A stretch of 64,000 bases of DNA from Streptomyces europaeiscabiei (GTDB lineage Bacteria > Actinomycetota > Actinomycetes > Streptomycetales > Streptomycetaceae). Shown in pieces: positions 53,650 to 62,972 of the stretch. The stretch spans positions 6,266,001 through 6,330,000 of the forward strand of contig NZ_CP107841.1 in assembly GCF_036346855.1 (NCBI RefSeq). The letters run 5' to 3'. Numbering within the stretch: position 1 is the first letter of the stretch; every line of letters starts with the position of its first letter. The position numbers were made by a program, and so were the translations under genes. The notes below the pieces were generated by a model. The model saw only the letters and a list, made by a program, of their open reading frames with translations. It was not told the origin of the DNA and searched no databases.

Positions 53650-55134
53650 TCACGGGCGCCCGGTCTTCGAAAGCGTCGGCTTCGGCGTCCACCTCGTGTT
53701 CGTGTTGTGCAACTCCCTCTCCGTGTCCGTGATCGACACCTTGATCGGGATCCCCGGCCGTCCGCCCACCTTGATCAGGAAGCGCCCACGGCCCGGCGGT
53801 TCCTCGTTGCCGCCCGTGCTGGCCCAGCCGGGCGGGGACGACCAGGACGACACAAGGTCGATCTCGCGCTCCGACAGGCCGACGATCTCGCCGAGTTCCT
53901 TCATCTCCGTACGGGGGAGGCCGGCGCACACGACCATCCCGGCCCGCTCCACGAAGCCGCGCGCCTTCGCCCGGTCGGCCGCGCTGCCCAGCGCCTCCGC
54001 GTCCTTCAGGGTGTGCGTGATCTTCGCGTCGCCGAGGCCGAGGGAGCGGTTGAGGCGGGTGAGCGCGTCGATGCGTTCGACGATGCCGGAGGCGGCGCGC
54101 AGGGGGCGCCAGAGTTCGTCGAGGACCGTGAAGAACCAGCGCTGCGGAGCCAGGCCCGCGTCCGCGAGGGCGTGGGCCGCCGCGACCGTGCCGAGGCCGT
54201 CCGACCACGCCGCCAGCATCGCCGCGGCCGTGAGCTGCGTGTCCGCCTCACCGATGCGGGAGATGTCGACGCAGACGGCGGGCGCGGCCGGGTTGATGCG
54301 GGTGGAGGTCTCGGAGGCGAAGGTGCCGCCCAGCGGGCCGTCCAGGACGCCCAGCAGCGAACGGTGGAGCGGGTCCACCGCCTCCTGGTAGCGCGCCACA
54401 TCGCCGCGGTCCAGGGTGACCGCGCGGACCCGGTCCGGGCCCTCGTCCAGCACCTTCAGCAGGTCGGGCAGCAGCGGGGCACGCCCCGGCTTCGCACGTT
54501 CCGTCAGATGGTGCAGGCACGCGGACAGCACCGACTGCTCGTGGTCGTCCATCGGGCGGCCCCGGACGATGGTGATGAGCGCCGCGACCATGTTCAGCAC
54601 CCGGCCGTGCGCCTCCGCCGCCAGGATCCGGCCCCGCTCGCCGCCGATCCGGAGCGCCGCCTCGCCCATCGCACCGGGGTCGAGGACGTTGATGCCGCCC
54701 ACCCCGCGCCCGATGGAGATCACCTGGCCGCCGAGCGCCCGTACGGTGTCGGCGTAGTCCGGCTTGAGGTCGCCGAGGACCAGCGGGGTGACACCGGTCG
54801 CGCACATGCCGATCAGCATCCGGTTGACCAGCGTGGACTTGCCGAGGCCGGGCATGCCGAGCATGAAGAGGGACGGGTTGGAGATGTAACGGGCGCGGGT
54901 GAACCAGGAGATGGGGTCGCCGCAGACGGTGGCACCCGTGTGCAGGTGCTGGCCAAGCGGCACCCCGGTCATGGGGGCGCCGGAGCCCGCCGCGAAGGGC
55001 CACAGACCGCACGCCTGGACCGTCGTCGCCCGCCACAGGGCGGGCGGGTCGACATGACCGACCTGGCCGCCGCCGGGGCCGAACCACCCACGCGGGGGCG
55101 CGGTCTGAGGACGTACGGCAGCGCGCTTGCTCAC
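53650..55134 (-). CDS. VirB4-like T4SS ATPase
   Basis: 494 aa from GTG 55134, which overlaps the stop of the SCO6880-like gene (GTGA). Walker A GMPGLGKSTLVNRM near residue 95 and Walker B WFFTVLDELW near 330; DLKPDYADTVRALGG and GRVLNMVAAL fit the VirB4/TraC assembly ATPases. The normal N-terminal VirB4 domain seems to be provided by the upstream protein instead. The longer frame upstream lies wholly within that gene. Confidence 0.87.
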   Translation of the reverse strand: MSKRAAVRPQTAPPRGWFGPGGGQVGHVDPPALWRATTVQACGLWPFAAGSGAPMTGVPLGQHLHTGATVCGDPISWFTRARYISNPSLFMLGMPGLGKSTLVNRMLIGMCATGVTPLVLGDLKPDYADTVRALGGQVISIGRGVGGINVLDPGAMGEAALRIGGERGRILAAEAHGRVLNMVAALITIVRGRPMDDHEQSVLSACLHHLTERAKPGRAPLLPDLLKVLDEGPDRVRAVTLDRGDVARYQEAVDPLHRSLLGVLDGPLGGTFASETSTRINPAAPAVCVDISRIGEADTQLTAAAMLAAWSDGLGTVAAAHALADAGLAPQRWFFTVLDELWRPLRAASGIVERIDALTRLNRSLGLGDAKITHTLKDAEALGSAADRAKARGFVERAGMVVCAGLPRTEMKELGEIVGLSEREIDLVSSWSSPPGWASTGGNEEPPGRGRFLIKVGGRPGIPIKVSITDTERELHNTNTRWTPKPTLSKTGRP

Positions 55135-56624
55135 AGCGCCTCCCTGATCTGGTACGGAACGAGGGTGTGCTCCCACGGCAGCAGGCCGACGGGGAGCGTG
55201 CAGGTGAACGCCGAGGCCTGCATACGGTCGGCGGGGCGCATCAGGACACGGGAGGACGCCTGGAGGTTGCGTACGGTGATCGCCGCGTCCGGCAGCTGCT
55301 CCTCGCTGTCCACGGTGACCGTCATCATCAGTGAGAACTCCACGAGCCCGGCGCCCGCCGCCTCCTCGGCCGCGGTCTGCTCCGCCGCCTGCATCTCGGA
55401 ACTGGCCCGCGCCTGGACCAGCCCCCGCTTCGAGCCCGCCATGAAGTGCGCGGTGCGCCGGTCGGCCTCGACGATGCGGGCGGAGGTCGCCGGGTCGATC
55501 GGGCGGTAGACCAGCGAGACCCGCTTGCGGCGCGTGCCCGACGCCGGCTCCAGCAGGCCCCGCAGCACGCTGGACCGGACCGTGCCGCGCGGCGCCAGCG
55601 TCAGCATCCACGTCCGCGAGACACCCGAGTCGTGCTTGTACGCCTGCACCGACTCCACGGCGGCCGCCGGGCCCGCGTCCGCCCAGTCCAGGCCGGTCGT
55701 GGAGTGCTCGGCCCGCGCGCTCAGCACATCGGGGGCGACTGCGGGGTCGTACGCCACCCGTACGACCTCGGCGAGCCGCTCGGCGGACAGTGGATAGGCG
55801 GAGCCGCCGCCCGCCGCGACCAGGCCCGACAGCAGGCCGGGCAGCCGCATCGACAGGTCGGTGATGACGTCCTGGACGTCCCGCTTGGGGCCGCCGGTGG
55901 GGCCGTAGGTGAGGGCGATGTACGTGTGCATCTCGGAGGAGGCGGAGGGGTAGCGCGCGACGACCTCCTCCATGACCGCGCGGGCCGCGGCCGGGGCGTC
56001 CGGCGCGATGCGCGGCAGGACCTCGGCGGCCAGCCGGGTCCCGGTGTCCGGCGCGGTCTCCACGACGACCTGGGCGCCGCGCAGGCCCGGCTCGTGCGAG
56101 AGCCGGGCGAGCCAGTCGCCCCACGACGCCACCCAGATGTCGACCTGCTCGGGGTCGACCAGCGAACCGCCGTCCGGCTCGCAGGCCAGGACCACCGTGG
56201 AGAGGTTGCGGCCGGGGTGGTGGAGGACGCCGAAGGCGCGGTTGTAGGCGTCGCGGCCCTCGTACATCCTGGTGCGGGCGAGCAGGCCCGGTGGGTGGTA
56301 GCGGCCGCCGGGACGCTTGGAGAGCGGGCCGGAGACGTATGTGGTCGAGCCGTTCGCCTTGCGCCTGAGCCAACCGATACGCACCGCGGCCACCTGGTAG
56401 ATGTTGCGGCCGTCCACCGTGCGCAGCGCGAGCGGGGCGAGGAAGAGGCCGAGGGGGATGAGGACGAGGATCGCGGCCGTCAGCGAGACCAGCGAGGCGA
56501 GCAGTGCGACCAGGAGTCCGCCGAAGGCTACGACGGTGCCGAGCAGGCCCAGCGGGCCGAGGCCGGGACGGCGGGGTCTGCGCCAGTTTCCGTAGGTGGG
56601 ACGCGTGAGGGCGTCGGTGGACAT
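55131..56624 (-). CDS. SCO6880-family T4SS protein
   Basis: 497 aa. Two membrane segments near residues 26-48 and 50-68, then a long soluble part. It resembles the Streptomyces SCO6880 family that combines a PrgI/VirB3-like membrane anchor with the N-terminal domain of VirB4. Strings such as YVSGPLSKRPGGRY and MHTYIALTYGPT look family-specific. Coupled to the ATPase gene downstream, so both probably form one split VirB3-VirB4 unit. Confidence 0.82.
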   Translation of the reverse strand: MSTDALTRPTYGNWRRPRRPGLGPLGLLGTVVAFGGLLVALLASLVSLTAAILVLIPLGLFLAPLALRTVDGRNIYQVAAVRIGWLRRKANGSTTYVSGPLSKRPGGRYHPPGLLARTRMYEGRDAYNRAFGVLHHPGRNLSTVVLACEPDGGSLVDPEQVDIWVASWGDWLARLSHEPGLRGAQVVVETAPDTGTRLAAEVLPRIAPDAPAAARAVMEEVVARYPSASSEMHTYIALTYGPTGGPKRDVQDVITDLSMRLPGLLSGLVAAGGGSAYPLSAERLAEVVRVAYDPAVAPDVLSARAEHSTTGLDWADAGPAAAVESVQAYKHDSGVSRTWMLTLAPRGTVRSSVLRGLLEPASGTRRKRVSLVYRPIDPATSARIVEADRRTAHFMAGSKRGLVQARASSEMQAAEQTAAEEAAGAGLVEFSLMMTVTVDSEEQLPDAAITVRNLQASSRVLMRPADRMQASAFTCTLPVGLLPWEHTLVPYQIREAL

Positions 56625-56729
56625 GGGGTTCCTTCTTCCGGCTGAGGTCGCTGGTTCTGAGTGCCTACGAGCTCGGTGGTTCTGTGTCGGATGGCAGCCG
56701 CGGGTGAGTGGGGGCTGATCCCGCCCACG

Positions 56730-56796
56730 CGGCGGAGCCGCAGATGGATACAGCCCCGCGCCCCTGGAAAGAGGGCCTGCGGCCCCTTTCCAGGGG
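56730..56796. repeat. Dispersed intergenic element, second family, copy 2, with hairpin
   Basis: Matches 32019-32070 in order (GCGGCGGAGC, CCCGCGCCCC, GGCCTGCGGCC). Arms CCCCTGGAAAG (56761-56771) and CTTTCCAGGGG (56786-56796) form a perfect 11-bp stem, which may terminate transcription after the VirB6-like gene. Confidence 0.7.
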
Positions 56797-56804
56797 CTTG
56801 GGGG

Positions 56805-57980
56805 CTACTGGTTGTGGCCCTTCATCCCGTCGTTGTCGTCGAGGGAGCCGGCGACCTCGGACGCCGCCTGCATGCCCGTCTGCACGACGACCGCGGCGGC
56901 CTGGACCGCGACGGCCGCGCCCGCCGTGGCCGCACCCGCGGCGGCTGTACCGGCCGCCGCGCCGGCGCCACCGGCCCCGCCCGCGGAGGAACCCGCGCCG
57001 GCGGAGGGCGAGCCCTGCGGACCCGCGGAGCCACCGCCTCCGCCACCGCCTCCGCCCCCGCCGGCGGCGCCGCCCGCGATGCTGACCGCGCCGGAGGCCA
57101 TGTTGTTGGCGGCGCCCAGCGCGACCGTGCCGCCGGAGGTGCCGCCCAGGGCGGCCGTGGCGGGGACGATCAGCTTGAGCAGGGCGGGCAGGGCGAACAC
57201 AGCCATGATCAGCATGCCCATGCCCGCGATGACCTGGTTCAGGTCCTTGGTGTCCTTGGTCATCGAGGTGGCCGAGTAGATGATCAGGGCCGCCGCCGGC
57301 TTGTACAGCAGCCAGGCCGCGAGCCAGCCGATGTGCTTCTTCCACCAGCCCTCGCCCCACCCGGTCATCGAGGAGACAGCGGCCAGCGGCAGCGTGCCGA
57401 CCAGCATGATCAGGACACCGATGCGGATGTACATCAGCACGATCTGCACGAAGCTCGACAGCATCACCAGCAGACCGAAGATCAGCACCAGGCCCGGCTG
57501 GTTGAGCGTCAGCACGCCCAGCATCTCGGCGGCCTTGTCACCGAGGTCGGCTCTCGCGTACACGTCCTTGGCGTAGGCGTCCGACGCCGTCATGAGGGCC
57601 GTGACCACGGGGACGGAGGCGGCACCGACGAGGATGACCTTCCACATCCCCATGAACGCCTGTTTCATCGGCTGGCCCTTGCGGTCCACGGCCATCCGGA
57701 TGGCGGCGAGCAGCAACGAGGCCACCGCCACGTAGGCGACGATCCAGTTGATCTCCGCGGTGATCTGCCCGATGGGACTGGCCGAGGTGGCCTGCCCGTG
57801 GCCGCCGCCGTTTCCCGACGGGTCCTTCACGTCGATGTTCAGCCAGACGCCGTTCAGCGCCTTGAGCACCTCCGCCGCGCCGTCGCCGATCGCCTTGGCG
57901 AAGACGACCACGGCACCCTCGGTGAACTGTTTTCCGCCCTCTTCGATGAGACAGTCGTAGATCTTCCAGGAGCAGGCCAT
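56805..57980 (-). CDS. VirB6/TrbL-like polytopic membrane protein
   Basis: 391 aa with six or so membrane helices between residues about 75 and 275, preceded by an outside N-terminal part and followed by a poly-Gly/Ala tail (residues 298-310 are nearly all Gly). This layout is that of VirB6/TrbL, the T4SS inner-membrane channel component. One bp separates it from the VirB8-like gene upstream. Confidence 0.82.
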   Translation of the reverse strand: MACSWKIYDCLIEEGGKQFTEGAVVVFAKAIGDGAAEVLKALNGVWLNIDVKDPSGNGGGHGQATSASPIGQITAEINWIVAYVAVASLLLAAIRMAVDRKGQPMKQAFMGMWKVILVGAASVPVVTALMTASDAYAKDVYARADLGDKAAEMLGVLTLNQPGLVLIFGLLVMLSSFVQIVLMYIRIGVLIMLVGTLPLAAVSSMTGWGEGWWKKHIGWLAAWLLYKPAAALIIYSATSMTKDTKDLNQVIAGMGMLIMAVFALPALLKLIVPATAALGGTSGGTVALGAANNMASGAVSIAGGAAGGGGGGGGGGGSAGPQGSPSAGAGSSAGGAGGAGAAAGTAAAGAATAGAAVAVQAAAVVVQTGMQAASEVAGSLDDNDGMKGHNQ

Positions 57981-57981
57981 C

Positions 57982-58764
57982 TCACGCCTCCCAGGTGACG
58001 AAGCCGTCGGTGCCGCTCACCTGCGACACACCGCTGTACACCGTGCCGTCCGGGTCGGGGGAGAGCTTCCAGTCGCCGTCCTGCCAGCGCACGGTCACCG
58101 AGGCGGAGCCGAAGCCGCCGTCGCCCATGCCGCGCACCAGGACCATCACGGTCGCCTGCGTCTCGTCGTACGACAGGACCGTGAAGCCGGCGTAGCCACC
58201 GGCGTCCGGCGAGCCAGTGGTGGACTTGTCGGCCTCCTGGGAGCGGCTGGCGATCAGTGCGTCGCGGCCCGCGCCCGGCACGACCTGCCGGTCGACGACC
58301 TTGCGCCAGCCGTCGTAGCTGAGGTGGTCGGTGATGGAGTGGGCGGCCATGACGGCCCCCAGCGGGGTGTGCGCGAAGCAGGACCAGACCGGTCCGTCGT
58401 ACTTCAGCGGGCCCGCCGCCTTCGAGACCGGGACCAGACCGGTGCCGTTGGCCTTCCAGTGGAAGTCGCGCGGCGCCCCGGTGGGCTTGGCCTGGTCACG
58501 GTCGTCGGTGCGGCAGCCGGCGGGCCGGGCGTCCGAAGTCCCCTTGCCGTCCGACGACTTCGACGCCGAGGTCGAGGTCGGCTCCGGGTTCGGATCGCCG
58601 GAAGAACCGGCCGACCCCTCGCCGCCGTCGCCCGTCACCGCGAAGAGGACCGCGAGGACGAGCAGCACCACCAGGAACCCGGCCGACAGGATCCAGCCCC
58701 GCTGCTGCCAGAACGGCTGCTCCCATTCTCCGCTGCCCCCTTGGGGCCGGCCGGAGTTCAGCAT
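57982..58764 (-). CDS. VirB8-like membrane-anchored protein
   Basis: 260 aa: short cytoplasmic end, one membrane helix (about 25-45), Ser/Gly-rich linker, then an outside domain of about 170 residues. Position and layout fit the VirB8/TcpC scaffolding component, but sequence identity is weak by eye. Ends one bp before the VirB6-like start. Confidence 0.65.
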   Translation of the reverse strand: MLNSGRPQGGSGEWEQPFWQQRGWILSAGFLVVLLVLAVLFAVTGDGGEGSAGSSGDPNPEPTSTSASKSSDGKGTSDARPAGCRTDDRDQAKPTGAPRDFHWKANGTGLVPVSKAAGPLKYDGPVWSCFAHTPLGAVMAAHSITDHLSYDGWRKVVDRQVVPGAGRDALIASRSQEADKSTTGSPDAGGYAGFTVLSYDETQATVMVLVRGMGDGGFGSASVTVRWQDGDWKLSPDPDGTVYSGVSQVSGTDGFVTWEA

Positions 58765-58795
58765 CGTCGCTCCCCCTTTCGACGTGCTCGGTCGG

Positions 58796-59092
58796 CTAGA
58801 AGACGAAGTTCACGAGCGGGCCGGCGGTGGCGACCAGGACGCAGCCGCCGAGGACCATGCCGAGTCGGCCCATGTGCTCCGAGCCCTCGCCCCGGCGCAT
58901 GGAGATCGCCATCATCGCGCCGGTGATCAGCACACCGGCGACGCCCGCGGCGGTGCCGGCCCAGGCGACGATGCCGAGCACGGTGTCGACCTTGCCGGTG
59001 AGTTCGGCGGGGGCGTCGCGGTTGGGGTTGGGGACCGTGCCGTCGGCCAGGTAGAGGGACTGATGCGCCTTGGCGGCCATCGCGTGCAGCAT
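58796..59092 (-). CDS. VirB2-like small membrane protein (DUF6112-like)
   Basis: 98 aa with two membrane helices (about 38-62 and 74-95) joined by a basic loop, the shape of VirB2/TrbC pilin-like proteins. It is similar to the 59944-60204 product: shared RRGEGSEHMGRLGMVLGG versus RSGEGDEHLTQFAMVMGA strings and the ATAGP end. ATG 59092 follows GGGGAGAAACCAC. Confidence 0.75.
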   Translation of the reverse strand: MLHAMAAKAHQSLYLADGTVPNPNRDAPAELTGKVDTVLGIVAWAGTAAGVAGVLITGAMMAISMRRGEGSEHMGRLGMVLGGCVLVATAGPLVNFVF

Positions 59093-59350
59093 GTGGTTTC
59101 TCCCCGTTGTCTCGATCGGTCCGCCGTGGGCGGCGGTCCGACGTCAACTGATGTGAGCGGATGGGACATTGGGATGCTTTCGGGGCCGGTGTGAGGTCCC
59201 CGGGTTCCCGGTCGCCCTGTGAGCTTGGCGACTCCTGTGAGCCGAAACCAAGCGATGTAGTGATCCAGCACCTGTCGGTGACGTGCTCGTGACAGACGGG
59301 AAGCTCTCGTCATGTCCGGGACAGTGATGTGCCGTCAGGAAGGCCGGGAC

Positions 59351-59794
59351 CTGCGGTGAGGGGGTATGGAGTTGCTTGCCAAGGAGTGCGTACGAGGTCG
59401 AATTGGCTCGGTCGTGTGATGGCCGGTTTCCGGGCTTGCGGTGTCCTGGGCCGTTCGGGTTGGCGTGGCTGTGCGACCCGGGACGCCGGGTGCAGCGTCA
59501 GCGTGCGGGGCCCCTGTTTCCACCGGTGTGATGGTTCGGGGCCTCTCCGTCGCCTCTGGCCGCACCCTCCTTCTGGCTTCTGGCCAGGTCGCGCAGGACC
59601 GTGTCCATCGGCGGCCTCCGGCCGCGGGGGCCTCCCGGGCCAGGACCACGCACAGGATGCGTGTCGCCACCACCCGGGGTCGAGTACGCCGGGGTCGAGT
59701 ACACCGGCGTCGAGTACACCGGGGACCCGTTCGCCCAGGACCGTTCGGGGTGCGCGGCTGAACGGGCTCACTCCCGCTCGGTCCACAGGAAGGG
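59351..59794 (-). pseudogene. Decayed small gene, copy B of an inverted pair
   Basis: Resembles copy A (about 27451-27845) on the opposite strand. Frame pieces: SPFSRAPRTVLGERVPGVLD, then three 15-bp repeats (VLDAG VLDPG VLDPG), DTVLRDLA, then PEATERPRTITPVE in a shifted frame, then GPRTLTLHPASR in another. At least three frameshifts. It lies between two VirB2-like genes, which suggests insertion into that gene set. Confidence 0.65.
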
Positions 59795-59882
59795 TGGGGC
59801 TCGTAAGGGTGTTCGTCATCGGTGTTCGCGATCACCCTTCGTCCCGAGGCGGTTCAGGGCGGTTCAGGGCGGTTCAGGTACG

Positions 59883-59922
59883 ACAGCGGCCCGTCGGTTC
59901 CGAGGAACCGACGGGCCGCTGT
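59883..59922. terminator. Terminator after the upstream VirB2-like gene
   Basis: Perfect 19-bp arms 59883-59901 and 59904-59922. It lies 22 bp beyond the stop of the 59944-60204 gene. Short repeats (GGCGGTTCAG three times, 59850-59878) follow it. Confidence 0.88.
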
Positions 59923-59943
59923 CCTGTCCTGCCCACCCTCTCC

Positions 59944-60204
59944 CTACAGCACGAATCCGACGATCGGCCCCGCCGTCGCGCCGATGATGCAGGCGCCCAT
60001 GACCATGGCGAACTGGGTGAGATGCTCGTCGCCCTCCCCGGACCGCAGCGAGACGGCCATCCGCGAGCCGACGATCAGCAGCCCGCACACACCGGCCGCG
60101 GTGACCAGCCAGGCGAGGATGTTCAGCACGTAGTTCAGCTCGTTGGTGACCACCGCCGGAGGTGCGGCCAGCGTTGTGGCGGCGGCGTACAGGGTGCTGC
60201 TCAT
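59944..60204 (-). CDS. VirB2-like small membrane protein, second copy
   Basis: 86 aa with two membrane helices (about 25-48 and 65-84) and the same connecting loop as the 58796-59092 product, so a paralog. ATG overlaps the stop of the DUF6668-like gene (ATGA). A strong terminator follows. Confidence 0.75.
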   Translation of the reverse strand: MSSTLYAAATTLAAPPAVVTNELNYVLNILAWLVTAAGVCGLLIVGSRMAVSLRSGEGDEHLTQFAMVMGACIIGATAGPIVGFVL

Positions 60205-60749
60205 GGGGTCCTCCCGGTCAGACGGGCCAGCGCCGCGCTCTCCCGCGGCGGCGGTCCGGTGAGATCGCCGGTGCGCCAGGCGGGCACCCAGGGCACGCGG
60301 TAGACGTCTATGACGGAACCGATCACCTTCACGCGCTGGACGAGCTGCCGGGGCAGCCGGCCGGGCGCGTCCGCGACCAGCACGATCGCGTCGAGGTCGA
60401 GCCCCGGCGGCGCGTCGCCCCGGCGGAAGATGTCCAGGGTGTGCGAGACCGCGTCGAGCCCGGCGGCGTGCGTGCGCCCCACCAGGAGCACCGATGCCGG
60501 TTCGCCGTGTTCGGGGCGCGGCCAGTTGCGGCCCGTGTCATGGCCGCCGAAGACCGTCGCGAGGGTGGTGGACCCGGCGCCTCCGTGCGTGGCGACCCAG
60601 GAGAACCGCCGCGCGCTCGCGGCCGCCCGGGGCGGCGGGTCCTGCGGCCGTGCCTCCGGTTCCACGACCGGCCCACGCACCCAGATCTCCGGCCCGGCCG
60701 CCGCCTGTCCTGTGCCCGGCTGCATCACCGCATCACCGCTCTCCACCAC
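60201..60749 (-). CDS. DUF6668-like protein with degenerate P-loop
   Basis: 182 aa. THGGAGSTTLATVFGG near residue 54 looks like a Walker A/ParA-type loop that has lost the Lys. Resembles DUF6668 of Streptomyces (from memory). GTG 60749 or ATG 60725 are both possible starts. It is first in a divergent pair with the transglycosylase gene. Confidence 0.7.
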   Translation of the reverse strand: MVESGDAVMQPGTGQAAAGPEIWVRGPVVEPEARPQDPPPRAAASARRFSWVATHGGAGSTTLATVFGGHDTGRNWPRPEHGEPASVLLVGRTHAAGLDAVSHTLDIFRRGDAPPGLDLDAIVLVADAPGRLPRQLVQRVKVIGSVIDVYRVPWVPAWRTGDLTGPPPRESAALARLTGRTP

Positions 60750-61040
60750 TCCCCGTTTCCACCGCTGATCACAGCAATCCGCTCACAGCAGTCTTCCTGA
60801 GTCCGGCGTGCCCGTCGCACTCCGGCGCGGTGCTCGCCGCCGGATCCGCGTCCGGCGAGGCCGCCCACCCCCGATCTTCACGGCGTGCGGGCGGCTTGGG
60901 AATCGGGACGTGAGTTCCTGCGACGAGCCTGTGACGCGCTGGTGACGCACGGAACGAGGGTGAGCGGCGAGACTCGTCCGACTGGACTCAAGTGGCAGGA
61001 ACATGACTGAACTTCGCCGCTTCGACGCTGAGGGGAGCAG
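60750..61040. other. Divergent promoter region
   Basis: 291 bp with no gene seen, between the DUF6668-like gene (minus) and the transglycosylase gene (plus). It should hold both promoters. No clear operator recognised. Confidence 0.5.
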
Positions 61041-62075
61041 ATGTCCAACGGGGGAGGGTCCGTCACGACCTGGGTCGTCGGCGGCTGCGTGGCGGCGGTG
61101 ATGATGCCGGTGGTGATGATGGTCGCGGTGAGCGGGGGCAGCGAGGCCGAGGCCGAGGAGCAGGGGGTCGGCGGTGGCCTCAAGTCGGGCCAGGTCCCGG
61201 CGGAGTACGTGCCCTGGGTGCTCAAGGCGGGCGCCATGTGCGACGTCATCAAGCCGGCCGTGATCGCCGCGCAGATCGAGGCCGAGTCGGGCTGGAACCC
61301 GAACGCCAAGTCCCCGGTCGGCGCCGAGGGGTTGAGCCAGTTCATGCCCGGGACCTGGCCGAGCTGGAGCAAGGACGACGACGGCAACGGCCGCATATCC
61401 CCGTACGACCCCGGCGACGCGATCATGGCTCAGGGCCGCTACGACTGCGCCCTCGCCAAGCAGGTCCAGGGCTACAAGGACCGGGGCCAGGCGACCGGCG
61501 AGACCCTCGACCTGGCGCTCGCCGCGTACAACGCCGGCCCGGGCGCCGTGCGGCAGTACGGCGGCATCCCGCCCTACACCGAGACCCAGAACTACGTCGT
61601 CCGCATCAAGTCCCTCATCGCCAAGTACGAGTCGGTGGACGACCCACCGGGCAAGCTCCCGGACGGCAGGGAGATGGCGCTGCCGCTCTCCGGCAACCCG
61701 CCCGTGACCTCCCCCTACGGCTGGCGCATGCACCCCATACTCGGGGTCCGCAAACTGCACACCGGCACCGACTTCGGCGTGGCCGAGGGCAAGCCGGTCC
61801 TCGCCGCCCGCGACGGCGAGGTCACCTTCGCGGGCTGGACCAACGGCTACGGCAACCGCGTCGTCATCTCCCACGGCACCATCAACGGCGACCGTGTCTC
61901 CACGACCTACAACCACATGCTGCGCGGCCTCAGTGTTCAGGCCGGCGACAAGGTGAAGGTCGGCCAACGGGTCGGCCTGGTCGGCTCGACGGGTTACTCG
62001 ACGGGCGCACACCTCCACTTCGAGGTGATGCAGAACGGCGCGTACGTGAACCCGGCGCCGTGGTTGGGGCTGTAG
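61041..62075 (+). CDS. Lytic transglycosylase fused to M23 metallopeptidase
   Basis: 344 aa. One membrane segment (11-31) anchors it outside. Residues about 55-200 form a soluble lytic transglycosylase domain: Glu82 in IEAESGWNP, EGLSQFMPGTW, AAYNAGPGAV. Residues about 222-344 form an M23 endopeptidase with zinc ligands in RKLHTGTDFG (His240, Asp244) and AHLHFE. It cleaves both glycan and peptide bonds, the VirB1-like wall opener of a T4SS. ATG 61041 follows GAGGGGAGC. Confidence 0.92.
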   Translation: MSNGGGSVTTWVVGGCVAAVMMPVVMMVAVSGGSEAEAEEQGVGGGLKSGQVPAEYVPWVLKAGAMCDVIKPAVIAAQIEAESGWNPNAKSPVGAEGLSQFMPGTWPSWSKDDDGNGRISPYDPGDAIMAQGRYDCALAKQVQGYKDRGQATGETLDLALAAYNAGPGAVRQYGGIPPYTETQNYVVRIKSLIAKYESVDDPPGKLPDGREMALPLSGNPPVTSPYGWRMHPILGVRKLHTGTDFGVAEGKPVLAARDGEVTFAGWTNGYGNRVVISHGTINGDRVSTTYNHMLRGLSVQAGDKVKVGQRVGLVGSTGYSTGAHLHFEVMQNGAYVNPAPWLGL

Positions 62076-62077
62076 CG

Positions 62078-62965
62078 ATGACGAGGGTGATGGGGACGCG
62101 GCGCTCCGCGTGGACGACGCGGCCCGCGTGGACGACGCGATGGGCGAGGAAGGACACTGAGGTGAGGAGGGGGACGAGGGTGAACGTGATGCGCGATGCG
62201 CGCGGCGGGCGCGGGGGGCGTGACGAGCGCCCCGGGCTGTACGCGACCGCGACCGGGACCGGGGTACTCGGCAGGGCTCGCAGGGCGGGCGCGGTCGCGC
62301 TCGCGACGGTGACCGGCGTGGCGGTTCTCGCCGCATGCGGCCTGGAGGATCACCGCGAGACGGCGGCCGGCACCACGGCCTCGTCCGAACCGCCCTTCAC
62401 GCCCAAGGCGCCCCTGCCGTCCGGTAAACGCCTCGGCCCGGACGCGCACGTCCCGAGTCCCAGCGGTGTCGACGACACGGACGCGACCGCCGTCGCCGAG
62501 GCCTGGGTCGAGGTCGCGTACGGCCACGACACGAAGTACGACACCGGCCCGCACGACGCCGTACTGCGCTCCGCCCGCTGGTTCACCGCCGCCAAGGCGA
62601 AGGCCGAGCGCTCGTACCGCCCCGCGAGCGGCGCGGGCGACCAGTGGAACTCCTGGGCCGCGCACGAGGCGTGGACCACCGTCGAGGTGGAACAGGACGA
62701 CGACGGCGACGCACCGTCCGACTCCTCGCGGGACGCCTACCGCGCCCTCTTCGTCGACGGCACGGCACACGGCCGCGACGGCTGGACCGGGACCGGCCCC
62801 CAGGCCACGGTCTACGTGAAGCTGGCTCGTTCGGGCAAGGACGAGCCATGGCGGGTGGACGAGGTGCGTACGGTGGAGGCAGAGGTGTCGGCACCGGACC
62901 CGTCCGGCCCGGACTCCGCCGCCTCGTCCACGACTTCTCCTTCTCCTTCTGCCCGACCCGAGTGA
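62078..62965 (+). CDS. Lipoprotein of unknown function in the T4SS-like set
   Basis: 295 aa if started at ATG 62078; GTG 62180 or ATG 62189 are more plausible because GAGGAGGGGG precedes them. The lipobox is VAVLAACG. The mature part (AEAWVEVAYGHDTKYDTGPH, ARWFTAAKAKAERSY) looks like an NTF2-fold domain, as in VirB8/TcpC, so it could be a further scaffolding part. Ser/Pro-rich tail. Confidence 0.7.
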   Translation: MTRVMGTRRSAWTTRPAWTTRWARKDTEVRRGTRVNVMRDARGGRGGRDERPGLYATATGTGVLGRARRAGAVALATVTGVAVLAACGLEDHRETAAGTTASSEPPFTPKAPLPSGKRLGPDAHVPSPSGVDDTDATAVAEAWVEVAYGHDTKYDTGPHDAVLRSARWFTAAKAKAERSYRPASGAGDQWNSWAAHEAWTTVEVEQDDDGDAPSDSSRDAYRALFVDGTAHGRDGWTGTGPQATVYVKLARSGKDEPWRVDEVRTVEAEVSAPDPSGPDSAASSTTSPSPSARPE

Positions 62966-62972
62966 GGGAACG

